Positions 17,947-29,720 are shown, numbered from the stretch's first letter. The stretch is DNA of 64,000 bases from CAVYXK01 sp963772445 (GCA_963772445.1 CAVYXK010000015.1:1-64000); one strand, 5' to 3'. Notes: generated from the sequence alone by a model not told the origin. A program made the numbers and translations.

Positions 17947-18231
17947 CTATTGGATAGCCCAGAATATGTCCTCCGAGGCGATGAACCCGAGGGCCTGGTC
18001 GAGTGGCAGGACGGTGCGGCCGAATGGGCCTGCGCGGGTCCAGCGTTGCTTCCACAGCGACCAGTAGAGCACCTCGACCCAGTCGTCCTGGCCGGTCTGT
18101 CGGAGCCGCGCAACCGGCGCGCCGGAGCTGGCACGATAGAGTGTGTAGCCGCGGTTGCAGCGCTCGGCGAGCAACTGCCCGCGCCGGCAGCGGAAGCTCT
18201 CGATGCGCTGGATGATCGGATCGTCGGTCAT
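17947..18231 (-). CDS. Small hypothetical protein, 94 residues
   Basis: Starts MTDDPIIQRIESFRCRRGQL and ends DQALGFIASEDIFWAIQ. It is rich in Trp and Arg (YWSLWKQRWTRAGPFG) with no signal peptide or membrane helix. I do not recognise the family. It lies between the truncated kinase and the truncated IS701-like transposase on the opposite strand, so it may be a neighbour or passenger of that element. The start is the first ATG; codon usage looks normal for the genome. Confidence 0.5.
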   Translation of the reverse strand: MTDDPIIQRIESFRCRRGQLLAERCNRGYTLYRASSGAPVARLRQTGQDDWVEVLYWSLWKQRWTRAGPFGRTVLPLDQALGFIASEDIFWAIQ

Positions 18232-18313
18232 GGCGGTCACGATAGAGCGCCGCGCTGGCAGATGTCGCCAGCAAACTCTTGCGGCGGAGGTGCGACTCAA
18301 TTCTACGACTGCG

Positions 18314-19140
18314 ATGGCATCGAATCGTCCCCACGCCGTCATGGCGTCCGATCCGCATCTGATCCCGCCGGTCTTGGCCGCATGGCTGTCGGTGTTTCGG
18401 TCCTGCTTCACCGCGCCAGTGTGGCAGCGCGTGCTTGTTCTGGTGGCAGGTGCCGCGCTGGCCCCGGGCAAGCGCACCGTCACCCAGGCGCTGCGGGTCA
18501 TGGGCCTGGGCGAGGAGCCGCGGTTCCGTCGCTACCATGAAGTAATCAGCCGGGCACACTGGGATTCGAAAGCGGTGGCGCGACAGCTGCTGCTGCACTT
18601 GCTGGATCGGCTGCTGCCAAGTGGCCCGGTGGTGATCGGCATCGACGACACCATCGAGCGCCGTTGGGGCGCCAACATCAAGGCGCGCGGCAGGCCATTC
18701 TGCAGACCAAACGCTGACTGCCCCACCGTCTGCTCATCTTTGTCGCCGATAGCGGCTTCGCGGCACTCGAACTGCTGGCCGCGGTGCGCCACCATGTCTG
18801 TGTCATCACTCGGCTGCGGCTGGATGCCGCCTTGTATAAGCCGGCGCCGCCGCGCCGGAAGGGCCAGCGTGGCCGCGCCCCGCTGAAGGGGCGCCGCCTG
18901 CCGACGCGGCGCGCCGTGCTGGCCAGCAAGAAGACCGTCTGGACGACCGTGGGCGTCTCCCAGTGGTACAATGCCCAGCAGCGCAAGCTGCTGGTCGCAA
19001 CCGGCACCGCGGTCTGGTACCACGCCGGCATTCCGCCGGTGCCGATCCGCTGGGTGCTGCTGCGCGACCCTACCGGCGAACACGAGCCGGCCGGGTTCCT
19101 CAGCACCGACCTGGATGCGACACCGGCGATTGATGTGCGA
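18314..19140 (+). pseudogene. IS701-like (DDE_5) transposase, internally deleted and truncated
   Basis: The N-terminal part reads ASDPHLIPPVLAAWLSVFRS, APGKRTVTQALRVMGLGEE and VVIGIDDTIERRWGANIKARG, the first catalytic Asp region of DDE_5/IS701 transposases. Directly after KARG about 80 residues are missing. The sequence resumes as QAILQTKR, a TGA stop, then LIFVADSGFAALELLAAVR and VCVITRLRLDAALYKPAPP, and is cut off after STDLDATPAIDV at about 19140. The break point is 12 bp from the ureG stop codon. It is inactive. Confidence 0.85.
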
Positions 19141-19151
19141 GCATGTGGAGA

Positions 19152-19769
19152 TCAGGCGCTGAGGCCGCCGGCGCGCTCCACGAATGCGGCGATCTCGGCG
19201 ACGCCCTGTCCGGCCCGGATATTGGCGAACACGAACGGCCGCTCGCCGCGCATGCGCCGCGCGTCGCGGTCCATGACATTCAGGTCGGCGCCCACCAGTG
19301 GTGCAAGGTCGGTCTTGTTGATCACCAGGAGGTCGCTGCGAGTGATTCCTGGTCCGCCTTTGCGCGGGATCTTGTCGCCGGCCGAGACGTCGATGACATA
19401 GATCGTCAGATCCGCCAGCTCCGGGCTGAACGTCGCGGCCAGATTGTCGCCGCCGCTTTCGATCAGGATCAGGTCGAGCCCTGGGAAGCGTCGGCACAGC
19501 TCGGCCACACCGGCAAGATTGATCGAGGCGTCCTCGCGGATCGCGGTGTGCGGGCAGCCGCCGGTCTCGATGCCCATGATCCGCTCCGGCGCCAGCGAGC
19601 CGGCACGGGTCAGGAATTCGGCGTCCTCTTTGGTGTAGATATCGTTGGTGATCGCGGCGATATCGTAGCGTGCGCGAAAATGCTTGCACAGCGCGTCCAT
19701 CAGCGCGGTCTTGCCGGTGCCGACCGGGCCGCCGATGCCTACGCGCAACGGGCCGTTGGGGCTGGTCAT
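19152..19769 (-). CDS. ureG: Urease accessory GTPase UreG
   Basis: A 205-residue SIMIBI-class GTPase that supplies nickel to urease through the UreDFG complex. Features: P-loop GIGGPVGTGKTAL (residues 11-23), the metal-binding Cys-Pro-His motif in GGCPHTAIREDASIN, the switch segment LILIESGGDNLAATFSPELAD and the base-recognition motif NKTDLAP. Length and motifs are complete. The start overlaps the ureF stop by 4 bp (ATGA). It is the last gene of the urea operon, and its end abuts a truncated transposase. Confidence 0.96.
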   Translation of the reverse strand: MTSPNGPLRVGIGGPVGTGKTALMDALCKHFRARYDIAAITNDIYTKEDAEFLTRAGSLAPERIMGIETGGCPHTAIREDASINLAGVAELCRRFPGLDLILIESGGDNLAATFSPELADLTIYVIDVSAGDKIPRKGGPGITRSDLLVINKTDLAPLVGADLNVMDRDARRMRGERPFVFANIRAGQGVAEIAAFVERAGGLSA

Positions 19770-20443
19770 GTGCGGAACAGCCTCGTGTGCTGGGTTTCGT
19801 GGCGCATCGCGGCAATGTCGGACCGGAAACAGGCCCCGCCGAGATCGTCCAGAGTTGCTGTGCGCGTTTCGGCGGCGACCGCCGCCAGGGTGGGGTCCAG
19901 GGCGACGAGCACGCGTAGCCCAGCGGTCTGGCCGAGCGGCACCAGCCGCACCGCGGCGGAGATCAGGTTGGCGGCCATGGCCTGGAGGTAGGCGGCCGTG
20001 GTTGCGTCTTCATCGATTCCATGATCGGCGGCGAGCGCGCCGACTGCGATGGGATAGGGCACGTCCTTGCCGGCGAGCGCCGCCAGCCGCTCGCCGCCCC
20101 ATGCCGGCGCGGCGCGGGCGAATGCCGTCGCCCTGCGCCAGCGTCTCGGTCCGACGTTCGCGGCGACGGCGGCAATTGCGCTGGCCAATTCGCAAGTTCT
20201 GCGAGCGCGGCCACATCCACTGCGCCGCCTTGCATGGCGCAGCAGGATTGCATCCGACCGGCCGGCGCCGTGCGTCAGAATGTCCGCCAGCCAGTCGCGC
20301 AGCGTGGTCTCATCCGGGATGTCGCCGCTCTCGATCGCCCATTCCAATCCATGGCTATAGGCGAAGGCGCCAGTAGGAAAGGCCGGCGAGAGCCATGCCA
20401 GCAGGCGGAGGACGGTTTCAGTGTGCATGGTCGTCGTGCTCAT
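19766..20443 (-). pseudogene. ureF: Urease accessory protein UreF with scrambled reading frame
   Basis: A UreF protein of about 225 residues that bridges UreD and UreG in nickel insertion. The N-terminal LLAWLSPAFPTGAFAYSHGLE motif and the C-terminal part from AFARAAPAWGGERLAALAGK to TRLFRT are clear. Between about 20140 and 20240 the family sequence is spread over three frames: GGAVDVAALAELAN in one, ERRTETLAQG in another, then a return to the first. Three indels that sum to a multiple of three would explain this and leave the frame open but with about 30 wrong residues. The start at 20443 overlaps the ureE tail; an ATG at 20428 is also possible. Confidence 0.82.
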
Positions 20444-20891
20444 GGTGATGACCTGAATGGCCAGTGGCATAGGCGCCGGCTTCGGGGTCGAACGCGCGCC
20501 TCGATGCTGTCGATATGACCGCCGAGCCCCTGCACCATTTCGGCAATCACGTGATCGGGACGGATGCGGATGCGGTCGGACAGAAGCTGAACTGGCAGAT
20601 GCCGGTTGCCGAGATGCCAGGCGATGCGCACCAGCGTGCCTGGATCGTGCGCATGGATCTCGAGCAGCGGCTCGGCTTTCGCGCGCACGCCCACAACGCT
20701 GCCGCCTTCCAACACCAACCCGTCGCCGTCCCGCAGCCGTGCGGTGCGTGGCAGGTCGAGCAGCAAGTCTGCACCGGCTTCGGTGTGCAGCATCAGCCGG
20801 CGGCGGTGGCGGAGGTCGAATTCCAGCAGCACGGTATCCGTGGCGCACGCCGCATCCCACGTGCCGGCGGGCAGGACAGAGGTCGCGCGCA

Positions 20892-20892
<1 letters not shown>
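20418..20892 (-). pseudogene. ureE: Urease accessory protein UreE (nickel chaperone), frameshifted tail
   Basis: UreE carries nickel to urease. The N-terminal domain has FDLRHRRRLMLHTEAGADLLLDLP and RLRDGDGLVLEGG, and the metal-binding domain has AWHLGNRHLPVQLL and IRPDHVIAEMVQGLGG, with the conserved His in WHLGNRH. At about 20494 a one-base indel removes the expected FDPEAGAYATGHSGHHHEHDDHAH-type tail, which is readable in the next frame and ends at 20418. So the gene should encode a His-rich C-terminus, but the frame as given ends in unrelated residues. Its ATG overlaps the ureC stop by one base. Confidence 0.87.
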
Positions 20893-22601
<1,709 letters not shown>

Positions 22602-22602
<1 letters not shown>

Positions 22603-22910
22603 CAGCCGAGCTCCCCCATGACGGCAGCGCGGAAGCCCTGCACCACGCGCCGGCCGCGATAGGGGATCAGCGTCACCGTCCGGGACTGCCCGGGTTCGAA
22701 GCGCACGGCAGTGCCGGCTGCGATGTCGAGGCGCTTGCCGCGTGCCGCGGTGCGGTCGAACAGCAAAGCAGGGTTGGTTTCGGCGAAATGGTAATGGCTG
22801 CCGACCTGGATCGGCCGGTCGCCGGTATTGGCGACGGTGAGCGTGGTCTGTTCAGACCGGCGTTCAGCTTCGATGTCGCCGGGGAGCGGGATGATTTCTC
22901 CTGGGATCAT
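22602..22910 (-). CDS. ureB: Urease beta subunit UreB
   Basis: A 102-residue structural subunit of urease, intact. It starts MIPGEIIPLPGDIEAERRSE and contains the conserved IQVGSHYHFAETNPALLFDR segment and RFEPGQSRTVTLIPYRGRR. The ATG overlaps the ureA stop (ATGA at 22907-22910), and its own stop overlaps the ureC start, showing tight translational coupling. It has a normal length and no lesion. Confidence 0.95.
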
Positions 22911-23210
22911 CGGATGGGCTCGTGCACGGTCACCAGCTTCGTGCCGTCGGGGAACGTCGCCTCGACCTGAACGTCGTGGATCATCTCGGCAACTCCCACC
23001 ATCACCTGGTCGCGGCGTGACGACTTGCGCGCCTGCCTCCATCAGGTCGGCGACGCTGCGCCCATCGCGCGCGCCCTCCACCACGAAATCGGTGATCAGC
23101 GCAACCGCTTCGGGATGGTTCAGCTTCACGCCACGTTCCAGCCGCCGGCGCGCGACCATTGCGGCCATGGCGATCAGCAGCTTGTCCTTTTCACGCGGCG
23201 TCAGGTTCAT
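22907..23210 (-). pseudogene. ureA: Urease gamma subunit UreA, one frameshift
   Basis: The 100-residue gamma subunit starts MNLTPREKDKLLIAMAAMVA and holds the family segment LNHPEAVALITDFVVEGARDG. After EAGAQVVT one extra C (near 23017) shifts the frame. In the next frame the expected end RDQVMVGVAEMIHDVQVEAT, FPDGTKLVTVHEPIR and stop is found at 22907. The span is 304 bp, which is 303 plus one, so a single insertion accounts for it. It is preceded by ureD by 12 bp. Confidence 0.92.
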
Positions 23211-23222
23211 CCGTGACCACCC

Positions 23223-24064
23223 TCAGATCATCCACACCCGCGGTAGTGTCCGCGTCCCACGCAGCACCGCAAGAGCAGAAACGACCTCACGACGCAATGT
23301 CGCACTGTCCGGCGCGAGGATGCGCGCGACCAGCAGCCCGTTCCATGCGCTTGCGCCGGCTTCCACCGCAGCAAGCGCGTCCCGCACGGCATCCAGTCGC
23401 GCCTCGGCGTCGGGCGCGACGTGCACCAACAGCGCCGTCGCGCGGGCGCCGGCCGCGATGGCCGGGTGTTGCCAGCCGTGCGGCCACAGCGCCATCCAGC
23501 CGGATCATATCCTGCAGCAGCTAGCCGCCCCGCCCGGCGGATGCGGACGCGGTCGCGGATCGAGCCTCGCTCCACCGTCTCGCCCATTGCCGCGCGGCCG
23601 AACACGAGCATCTCGACGCCGACAAACCATGCATCATCAGCCAGCTCGACATCCAGGCACCGATTGAGCGCGCAGCGGTCGAACAGGATCGTCTCCTGCG
23701 GTAACCATTCCACCGCAGCGCTATCAGCCACTTCGATCGCGGTGCGAAGGCGTGCCGGCTCGCTGCCCGGCAGGGCACGATAGAACCGCTCCGCCGCCTG
23801 CGCCGTGATCACGACCCGAGCGCCCGATCCTACGCGGAACCGGCTGTTCAGCCGATCGCCCCCTGCAATCCCGCCCGAGCTGTTCAGCGTGATAACCTCC
23901 CCCCATCCCGCAGCAGCACTGCGCGGGAAACGCGCCTTCAGGCACCCGGCCTGGCGCAACTCGTCCAGCACGGTGGCGCCATCCCGGCATCGGAAGCTCA
24001 CAAGCAACTCGCCGACGGCACGCTGCAGCGCGGCGGGCTCAAACAGACAGGCGGCGTCGTACAT
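23223..24064 (-). pseudogene. ureD: Urease accessory protein UreD, frameshifted
   Basis: UreD/UreH scaffold for nickel loading of urease. Family parts visible: LDELRQAGCLKARFPRS, the TLNSSGGIAGGD core motif, ITAQAAERFYRALPG, WLPQETILFDRC, and VEMLVFGRAAMGE. After RIRRAGRL (about 23520) the frame changes to read DMIRLDGAVAARLATP and changes again near 23465 to AIAAGARATALLVHVAPDAE, which runs to the stop at 23223. Two small indels are therefore needed. The start could be 24076 or 24064 (MYDAACLF); both lie inside the end of urtE, which overlaps it. Confidence 0.87.
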
Positions 24065-24738
24065 CCGCTTCGTCAAGCGCTTCCCGCCGGCCGGACAGCA
24101 CGATGTCGCCGCGATCCATCACCGCGATGGTCTGGGCGAGATCGCGGGCGAAGTCGAAATACTGCTCGACCAGCAGGATGGCCATGTCGCCGCGCTCGCG
24201 CAACAGCGCGATCACGCGGCCGATGTCCTTGATGATGCTCGGCTGGATCCCCTCGGTCGGTTCGTCCAGCACCAGCAGGCGCGGCCGCATCACCAGCGCT
24301 CGGGCGATCGCGAGCTGCTGCTGCTGGCCGCCCGACAGGTCGCCGCCACGCCGGCGCAGCATCGTCTTCAGCACCGGGAACAACTCGAACACGTCGTCCG
24401 GGATACGGCGCTCGCCCGCGCGGCAGGACGGCAAAGCCGGTCTCCAGGTTCTCCCGCACCGTCAGTAGCGGGAAGATGTCGCGACCCTGCGGCACCCAGG
24501 CGATGCCGCGGCGCGCCCGCTCATAGGTCGGCAGTCGAGTGATGTCTTCGCCGTTCCAGCGGATCGTGCCGGCAGTAATCGGATGCGCGCCCATGATCGC
24601 CCGCAGCAGGCTGGTCTTGCCGACGCCGTTGCGGCCCAGCAGGCAGGTGACCGCGCCGGCTTCCGCAGTGATCGACACCTGGCGCAGCGCGATGGCGGCG
24701 CCGTAGTGCAGATCGACATTGGCGACTTCCAGCATCAT
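24039..24738 (-). pseudogene. urtE: Urea ABC transporter ATP-binding protein UrtE, frameshifted
   Basis: The second ATPase of the urea importer (LivF-like). Walker A is GRNGVGKTSLLRAIMG, the Q-loop region is IAWVPQGRDIFPLLTV, the signature is DLSGGQQQQLAIARAL and Walker B is LLVLDEPTEGIQP, a motif typical of UrtE. After NLETGFAVLPR (about 24430) the frame shifts by one base to GERRIPDDVFELFPVLKTML and continues to the stop at 24039. With that indel repaired it has the usual length of about 232 residues. It overlaps urtD upstream by 4 bp and ureD downstream, tying uptake to hydrolysis genes. Confidence 0.92.
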
Positions 24739-25478
24739 CGCCCCAGATAAACTTCGATCACGCGCGGATCGTTGCTGACGTGGTCGATCGATCCCTCCGA
24801 CAGCACGGAGCCTTCGTGCAGCACCGTCACCTTCACGTCCAGCGCGCGGACGAAGGCCATGTCGTGCTCGACCACCACCACGCTGCGAGTGCGGTTGATC
24901 TCGCGCAGCAGCTCGGCGGTCTGCTCGGTCTCCGCGTCGGTCATCCCGGCGACCGGCTCATCGACCAGCAGAAGCTGCGGCTCCTGCGCCAGCAGCATGC
25001 CGATCTCCAGCCACTGCTTCTGGCCGTGCGACAGATCTGCGGCGCGACGCTGCTTTTCGGGCCTCAGGCGGGTGATGCGCGAGAATTTCTTCGATACGCG
25101 CCCGCTCGGCCGGTGTCTCGCGCGCCCGCAAAGTGAAGCGCGGGCTGCGGTCGCCGGCCAGTGCCAGCAGCAGATTGTCCCAGACGGTGAGCGGCTCGAA
25201 CACGGTCGGCTTCTGGAACTTGCGTCCGATGCCCAGAGCTGCGATCGCTGGCTCGTCGAGCCGCGTCAGGTCGGTGTCGGCGCCGAACACGACGCGCCCC
25301 GCATCGGGCCGCGTCTTGCCGGTGATCACGTCCATCATCGTGGTCTTGCCGGCGCCGTTCGGCCCGATCACCGCGCGCATCTCGCCCGGCTCGAGCACCA
25401 GCGACAGGCTGTTCAGCGCGCGGAACCCGTCGAAGCTGACGGTCACGCCGTCGAGGTAGAGAAGCGAGAACCGATCAT
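24735..25478 (-). pseudogene. urtD: Urea ABC transporter ATP-binding protein UrtD, frameshifted
   Basis: First ATPase of the urea importer (LivG-like). Walker A is IGPNGAGKTTMMDVITG; the middle part has IGRKFQKPTVFEPLTVWDNL; the signature region reads ADLSHGQKQWLEIGMLLAQE after repair; Walker B is LLLVDEPVAGMTD and the switch His is in VVVEHDMAFVR. A frame change at about 25070 splits the gene after ERARIEEIL. Near the start, the ATG overlapping the urtC stop (25478) is one base out of frame with YLDGVTVSFDGF, so a second indel or use of GTG at 25446 is needed. Confidence 0.9.
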
Positions 25479-26599
25479 CCGGTCACCTCGCGCGCTGCGG
25501 CCGCGGCAGGTGTGGCCGGTTCGGGCAGCGCGGCGCGGCCGGCGCCAGCCGAACAGCCCCATCAGGCCACGCGGCAGGAACAGCGTCACGAAGATGAACA
25601 GCGCCCCCAGCGCGAACAGCCAGAACGCCGGCAGCGCGCTGGTGAACCAGGTCTTGCCCAGGTTGACCAGCACCGCGCCCAGGATCGCGCCGGCCAGCGT
25701 GCCGCGCCCGCCGACCGCGACCCAGATCACCGCCTCGATCGAACCGGCCGGCGAGAACTCCGACGGGTTGATGATGCCGACCTGCGGCACGTAGAGCGCG
25801 CCGCCGATGCCGGCCATCACCGCCGACAGCACCCAGGCCGAGCAGCTTGTAGGATTCCGGCCGATAGCCAAGGAAACGGGTGCGCTGCTCGGCATCACGG
25901 ACCGCGACCAGCACTTTGCCGAAGCGCGAGCCGACCACCGCGCGAGCGAGCACGAATGCCGCGCAGAGAAAGACCGCGGTGATCACCAGCAGCCCAGCGC
26001 GCGTCGATTCGGCTGCCAGCGGAAACCCCAGCAGGTCCTTGAAGTCGGTCATGCCGTTATTGCCGCCGAACCCCATGTCGTTGCGGAAGAAGGCAAGCAT
26101 CAGCGCATAGGTCAGCGCCTGGGTGATGATCGACAGATAGACGCCGGAGACGCGCGAGCGAAAGGCGAGCCAGCCGAAGACGAAGGCCAGCAGCCCCGGC
26201 ACCAGCACCACCATCAGTGCCGCGAAGCCGAACCAGTCGAAGCCGGTCCAGTACCACGGCAATTGCTGCCAGCCGAGGAACACCATGAAATCCGGCAGCT
26301 TCGCATTGCCATACACGCCGCGCGCGCCGATCTCGCGCATCAGATACATGCCCATCGCGTAGCCGCCGAGCGCGAAGAACGCCGCGTGCCCCAGGCTCAG
26401 TATCCCCGCGTAGCCCCAGACCAGATCGACGCGCCAGCGCCAACATTGCGTAGCAGAGATATTTGCCGGCAAGTGACACCACGTAGGCCGACACATGCAG
26501 CGGCGAGCTGGCCGCGGTGGCGAGGTTCAGCACCGCCAGCAGCACCGCGCCGCCCAGCACCAGCGCGGGCGTCAGCCAGAGCGAGCGGTCGAGCGTCAT
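25475..26599 (-). pseudogene. urtC: Urea ABC transporter permease UrtC, frameshifted
   Basis: LivM-type inner-membrane permease of about 370 residues. The start MTLDRSLWLTPALVLGGAVL at 26599 overlaps the urtB stop (ATGA). After KYLCYAMLALA (about 26435) the frame changes to VDLVWGYAGILSLGHAAFFA, the permease hallmark, and runs to ESYKLLG near 25840. A second change gives WVLSAVMAGIGGALYVPQVG, and a third near 25550 gives the ALPEPATPAAAAAREVTG end with its stop at 25475. At least three one-base lesions lie in this gene. The many hydrophobic helices and the family motifs leave no doubt about identity. Confidence 0.9.
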
Positions 26600-28288
26600 G
26601 CCTCGGCCGCCCGGCCCTTGAGCGGGAACATCCCGCGCGGCCGGCGCTGGATGAACAGGATCAGCACCACCAGCACGACGATCTTGCCGAGCACCGCGCC
26701 GGCGAAGGGTTCGAGGAACTTGTTGACGACCCCGAGGGTGAGCGCACCGAGAATGGTGCCCCAGAGATTGCCGACGCCGCCGAACACGACCACCATGAAA
26801 CTGTCGATGATGTAGCTCTGTCCGAGATTGGGGCTGACATTGTCGATCTGGCTGAGCGCCACGCCCGCCATGCCCGCCACGCCGGAGCCGAGGCCAAAGG
26901 TCAGCGCATCGATCCACGGCGTGCGGATGCCCATTGCTGCTGCCATCTCGCCGGTTCTGCGTGACGGCACGCATGCGCAGGCCGAGCGGCGTCCATCGCA
27001 GCGCGGCCATTAACGCCGCCATGACGCAGGCGGAGAAGATCATGATGGCGAGGCGATTGAGCGTGATCGTCAGTCCGGCGAGATGCACCTCCCCGCTCAT
27101 CCAGCCCGGTGTGTCGACGTCGAGATTGTGGGCGCCGAAGATGGAGCGAACCGCCTGTTGCAGCACCAGCGACAGCCCCCAGGTGGCCAGCAACGTTTCC
27201 AGCGGGCGGCCGTACAGCCAGCGGATCAGCGTGCGCTCGATAGCGATACCGATCAGGCCGGAGACCAGGAAGGCGAGCGGGATCGCGATCGGCAGGCTGG
27301 CGCCGTACAGCGCCGGAGCCGCAGCGTGGATCGCCTGCTGCACGACAAAGGTCGTATAGGCGCCGAGCATCACCATCTCGCCATGCGCCATGTTGATCAC
27401 GCCCATGACGCCGAAGGTGATCGCCAGCCCGGCGGCAGCCAGCAGCAACACGGAACCGAGCGACATCCCGTAATAGACGCTCTGCGCGATATTCCACAGC
27501 GCGATGACGCGATCGATCGCCCGCACGCCGGCCTCGGTCGCGGCGGCGACGGCAGGCGGCTGGCCGGACAGCGAGGCAAGCAGGCTGCGCGCGTCGATAT
27601 CGCCGCGCGCGCGAATGGTGGCAACGGCGGCGAGTCGGTCGCTGACCGAGGGAGATGCGGAGAACAGCAGCGCGGCCGCATGCGCCTGTTGCATGTGTAA
27701 CTTCACGCTCGGGTCGGTTTCTGTTGTTATGGCTTTGTCGAGGGCGGGCAGGGCGTCCGGGTCGTGGGCGTGGAACACCGCCTCGGCGGCAGCGGTGCGC
27801 ACGGCGGGATCGGGCGAGAACAGGCGCAATGCACCGAGTGCATCATTGATGCGCTCACGGACGGGGTTGTTGACACGAACTTTCTTTAGTGCCTCGGCCG
27901 TTACGTCCGGAGCTGGCTTTCCCGTTACGGCATCGAGAAAGGCGCCGGCATGATCGCGAATGAACAGTGCGCCGTCGGGACGGACGTAGAGCTCCCCGTC
28001 ATGCAGAGCGGTGATGACGGGCAGTGCGCGCTTGTCGCCGGAGTAGGCGAGGGCTTCGACGCCTTGGCGGATAGCGTCGAAGCTCGGTGAGGCGAGCTTG
28101 GCGAATGCGTCGGAAGCGGTGTCGGCGCGGGCGGGGAGTGTTGCGATTGAAATGAGGATGAGCAGCAGTGCGAGGAGTCGTACGACCCCGTTCCACCGTC
28201 CCGCTCCTGCGGCCCCCTGCCCCCAGCCCCCTCCCGCAAGGGGTGGGCGAGAAGTGCGCGTCGGCACCTCAGGCTTTCTTTGGGGCAC
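26596..28288 (-). pseudogene. urtB: Urea ABC transporter permease UrtB, frameshifted
   Basis: LivH-type permease with the long N-terminal helical-repeat domain typical of UrtB (AFAKLASPSFDAIRQGVEAL, ALPVITALHDGELYVRPDG). A signal-like helix LLALLLILISIATLPARA lies before it. Permease motifs include GLAITFGVMGVINMAHGEM and NLDVDTPGWMSG. After MRAVTQNR (about 26960) a one-base indel shifts the frame to MAAAMGIRTPWIDALTFGLG, which runs to the stop at 26596. The GTG at 28288 lies inside urtA, and the first 35 codons read through a GC-rich palindrome, so the true start is probably further in; no better start is obvious. Confidence 0.9.
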
Positions 28289-29624
28289 CGCCGCTGCCGC
28301 AGGTTCCGGTCTTGACGTTGAACGCGCCGCAGTAGAGCGGCTTGCGCCAGTCGCCGATCAGCTCGGCGGTCTCCGCGACGTACGGCGACCATTCCTGTGC
28401 CACGACAAGGCCGGGAGTCTGGGATACGATGTTGAACATCCCGTCGTCCTGGATCTCGCCGATCAGCACCGGCTTGGTGATGTGGTGGTTCGGCATCATC
28501 GCCGAGTATCCGCCCGACAGGTTCGGAACGGCGACGCCAATCATCGCGTCGATCACCGCGTTCGGGTCGGTGGTGCTGGCTTTCTCGACGCCCTTCACCC
28601 ACATGTTGAAGCCGATATAGTGCGCCTCCATCGGATCGTTGGTGGTGCGCTTCGGGTTCTTGATGAAGTTGTGCCAGGTGTCGATGAAGGCCTTGTTCTC
28701 GGGCGGTTCGACGCTCTCGAAATAGTTCCACGCCGCCAGGTGACCGAGTAACGGCTTGGTGTCCATGCCGGCCAGCTCTTCCTCGCCGACGCTGAACGCC
28801 ACCACCGGGATGTCGGTCGCCTTGACGCCCTGATTGCCGAGCTCCTTGTAGAACGGCACGTTGGCATCGCCGTTGATGGTTGAAACCACGGCGGTCTTCT
28901 TGCCGGCCGAGCCGAACTGCTTGATCTGCGAGACGATGCTCTGCCAGTCGGAGTAGCCGAACGGCGTGTAGTTGATCATCAGGTCCGCCGGCGCCACGCC
29001 CTTCAGCTTCAGATAGGCTTCCAGGATCTGGTTGGTGGTGCGCGGATAGACATAGTCCGTGCCTGCCAGCACCCAGCGCTGCACCTGCTCTTCCGACATC
29101 AGGTAATCGACCGCCGGGATTGCCTGCTGGTTGGGCGCCGCGCCGGTGTAGAACACGTTGCGGCTGCACTCCTGGCCTTCGTACTGCACCGGGTAGAACA
29201 GGATGCCGTTGAGCTCCTCGAATACCGGCAGCACGGATTTGCGGGAGACCGAGGTCCAGCAGCCGAACACGGCAGCGACCTTATCGACGCTGAGGAGTTG
29301 GCGCGCCTTTTCGGCGAACAGAGGCCAGTTCGACGCCGGATCGACCACGACGGCTTCCAGCTTGCGGCCCATCAGGCCGCCTTTCTTGTTCTGCTCATCG
29401 ATCAGCATGAGCATGACGTCCTTCAGCGTGGTCTCGCTGATCGCCATGGTGCCGGAGAGCGAATGCAGGATGCCGACCTTGATCGGTTCGCCGGAGGTGG
29501 CGGGAGCGGCGGTGGCGGTGCGCGTGATGGCAGGGACGGCACGCAGCCCGGTGGCGGCGACGGCAAGCCCGACGCCCAGCGTGCCGAGATGTCTGCGGCC
29601 CAGCGAAATCCGTTTGGAAGTCAT
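28269..29624 (-). CDS. urtA: Urea ABC transporter substrate-binding protein UrtA
   Basis: A periplasmic urea-binding protein of about 451 residues, intact. The N-terminus MTSKRISLGRRHLGTLGVGL is followed by a hydrophobic stretch and APAITRTATAAPA; this looks like a Tat or long Sec export signal. The mature part starts IKVGILHSLSGTMAISE, the UrtA hallmark, and includes VFGCWTSVSRKSVLPVFEE and LFYPVQYEGQECS. The start 29624 is preferred over a GTG 9 bp upstream because a G-rich ribosome site (GGGGGAG) precedes it. It is the first gene of the urt-ure operon, with a sigma-54 promoter about 80 bp upstream. Confidence 0.95.
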   Translation of the reverse strand: MTSKRISLGRRHLGTLGVGLAVAATGLRAVPAITRTATAAPATSGEPIKVGILHSLSGTMAISETTLKDVMLMLIDEQNKKGGLMGRKLEAVVVDPASNWPLFAEKARQLLSVDKVAAVFGCWTSVSRKSVLPVFEELNGILFYPVQYEGQECSRNVFYTGAAPNQQAIPAVDYLMSEEQVQRWVLAGTDYVYPRTTNQILEAYLKLKGVAPADLMINYTPFGYSDWQSIVSQIKQFGSAGKKTAVVSTINGDANVPFYKELGNQGVKATDIPVVAFSVGEEELAGMDTKPLLGHLAAWNYFESVEPPENKAFIDTWHNFIKNPKRTTNDPMEAHYIGFNMWVKGVEKASTTDPNAVIDAMIGVAVPNLSGGYSAMMPNHHITKPVLIGEIQDDGMFNIVSQTPGLVVAQEWSPYVAETAELIGDWRKPLYCGAFNVKTGTCGSGGAPKKA

Positions 29625-29704
29625 ATGAAGCACTCTCCCCCGTTGGTCGGTTGGCGCGCCGGGCAGCCGGCAGCGGGGCGCATTCCCGCACTCGCTGATG
29701 GTTC

Positions 29705-29720
29705 AGCAAGCGGCGTGCCA
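29705..29720 (-). promoter_or_regulatory. Sigma-54 (RpoN) promoter of the urea operon
   Basis: On the minus strand TGGCACG-CCGC-TTGCT matches the -24/-12 consensus TGGCACG-N4-TTGCW in every position. It lies 81-96 bp upstream of urtA in the right orientation. RpoN with NtrC is the classical control of urea use in Proteobacteria. I do not see a convincing NtrC palindrome upstream. Confidence 0.75.

Noticed and set aside
25807..26964. Long plus-strand open frame antisense to urtC/urtB
   Set aside because: Arg/Gln/His-rich shadow translation of permease codons; no start signals.
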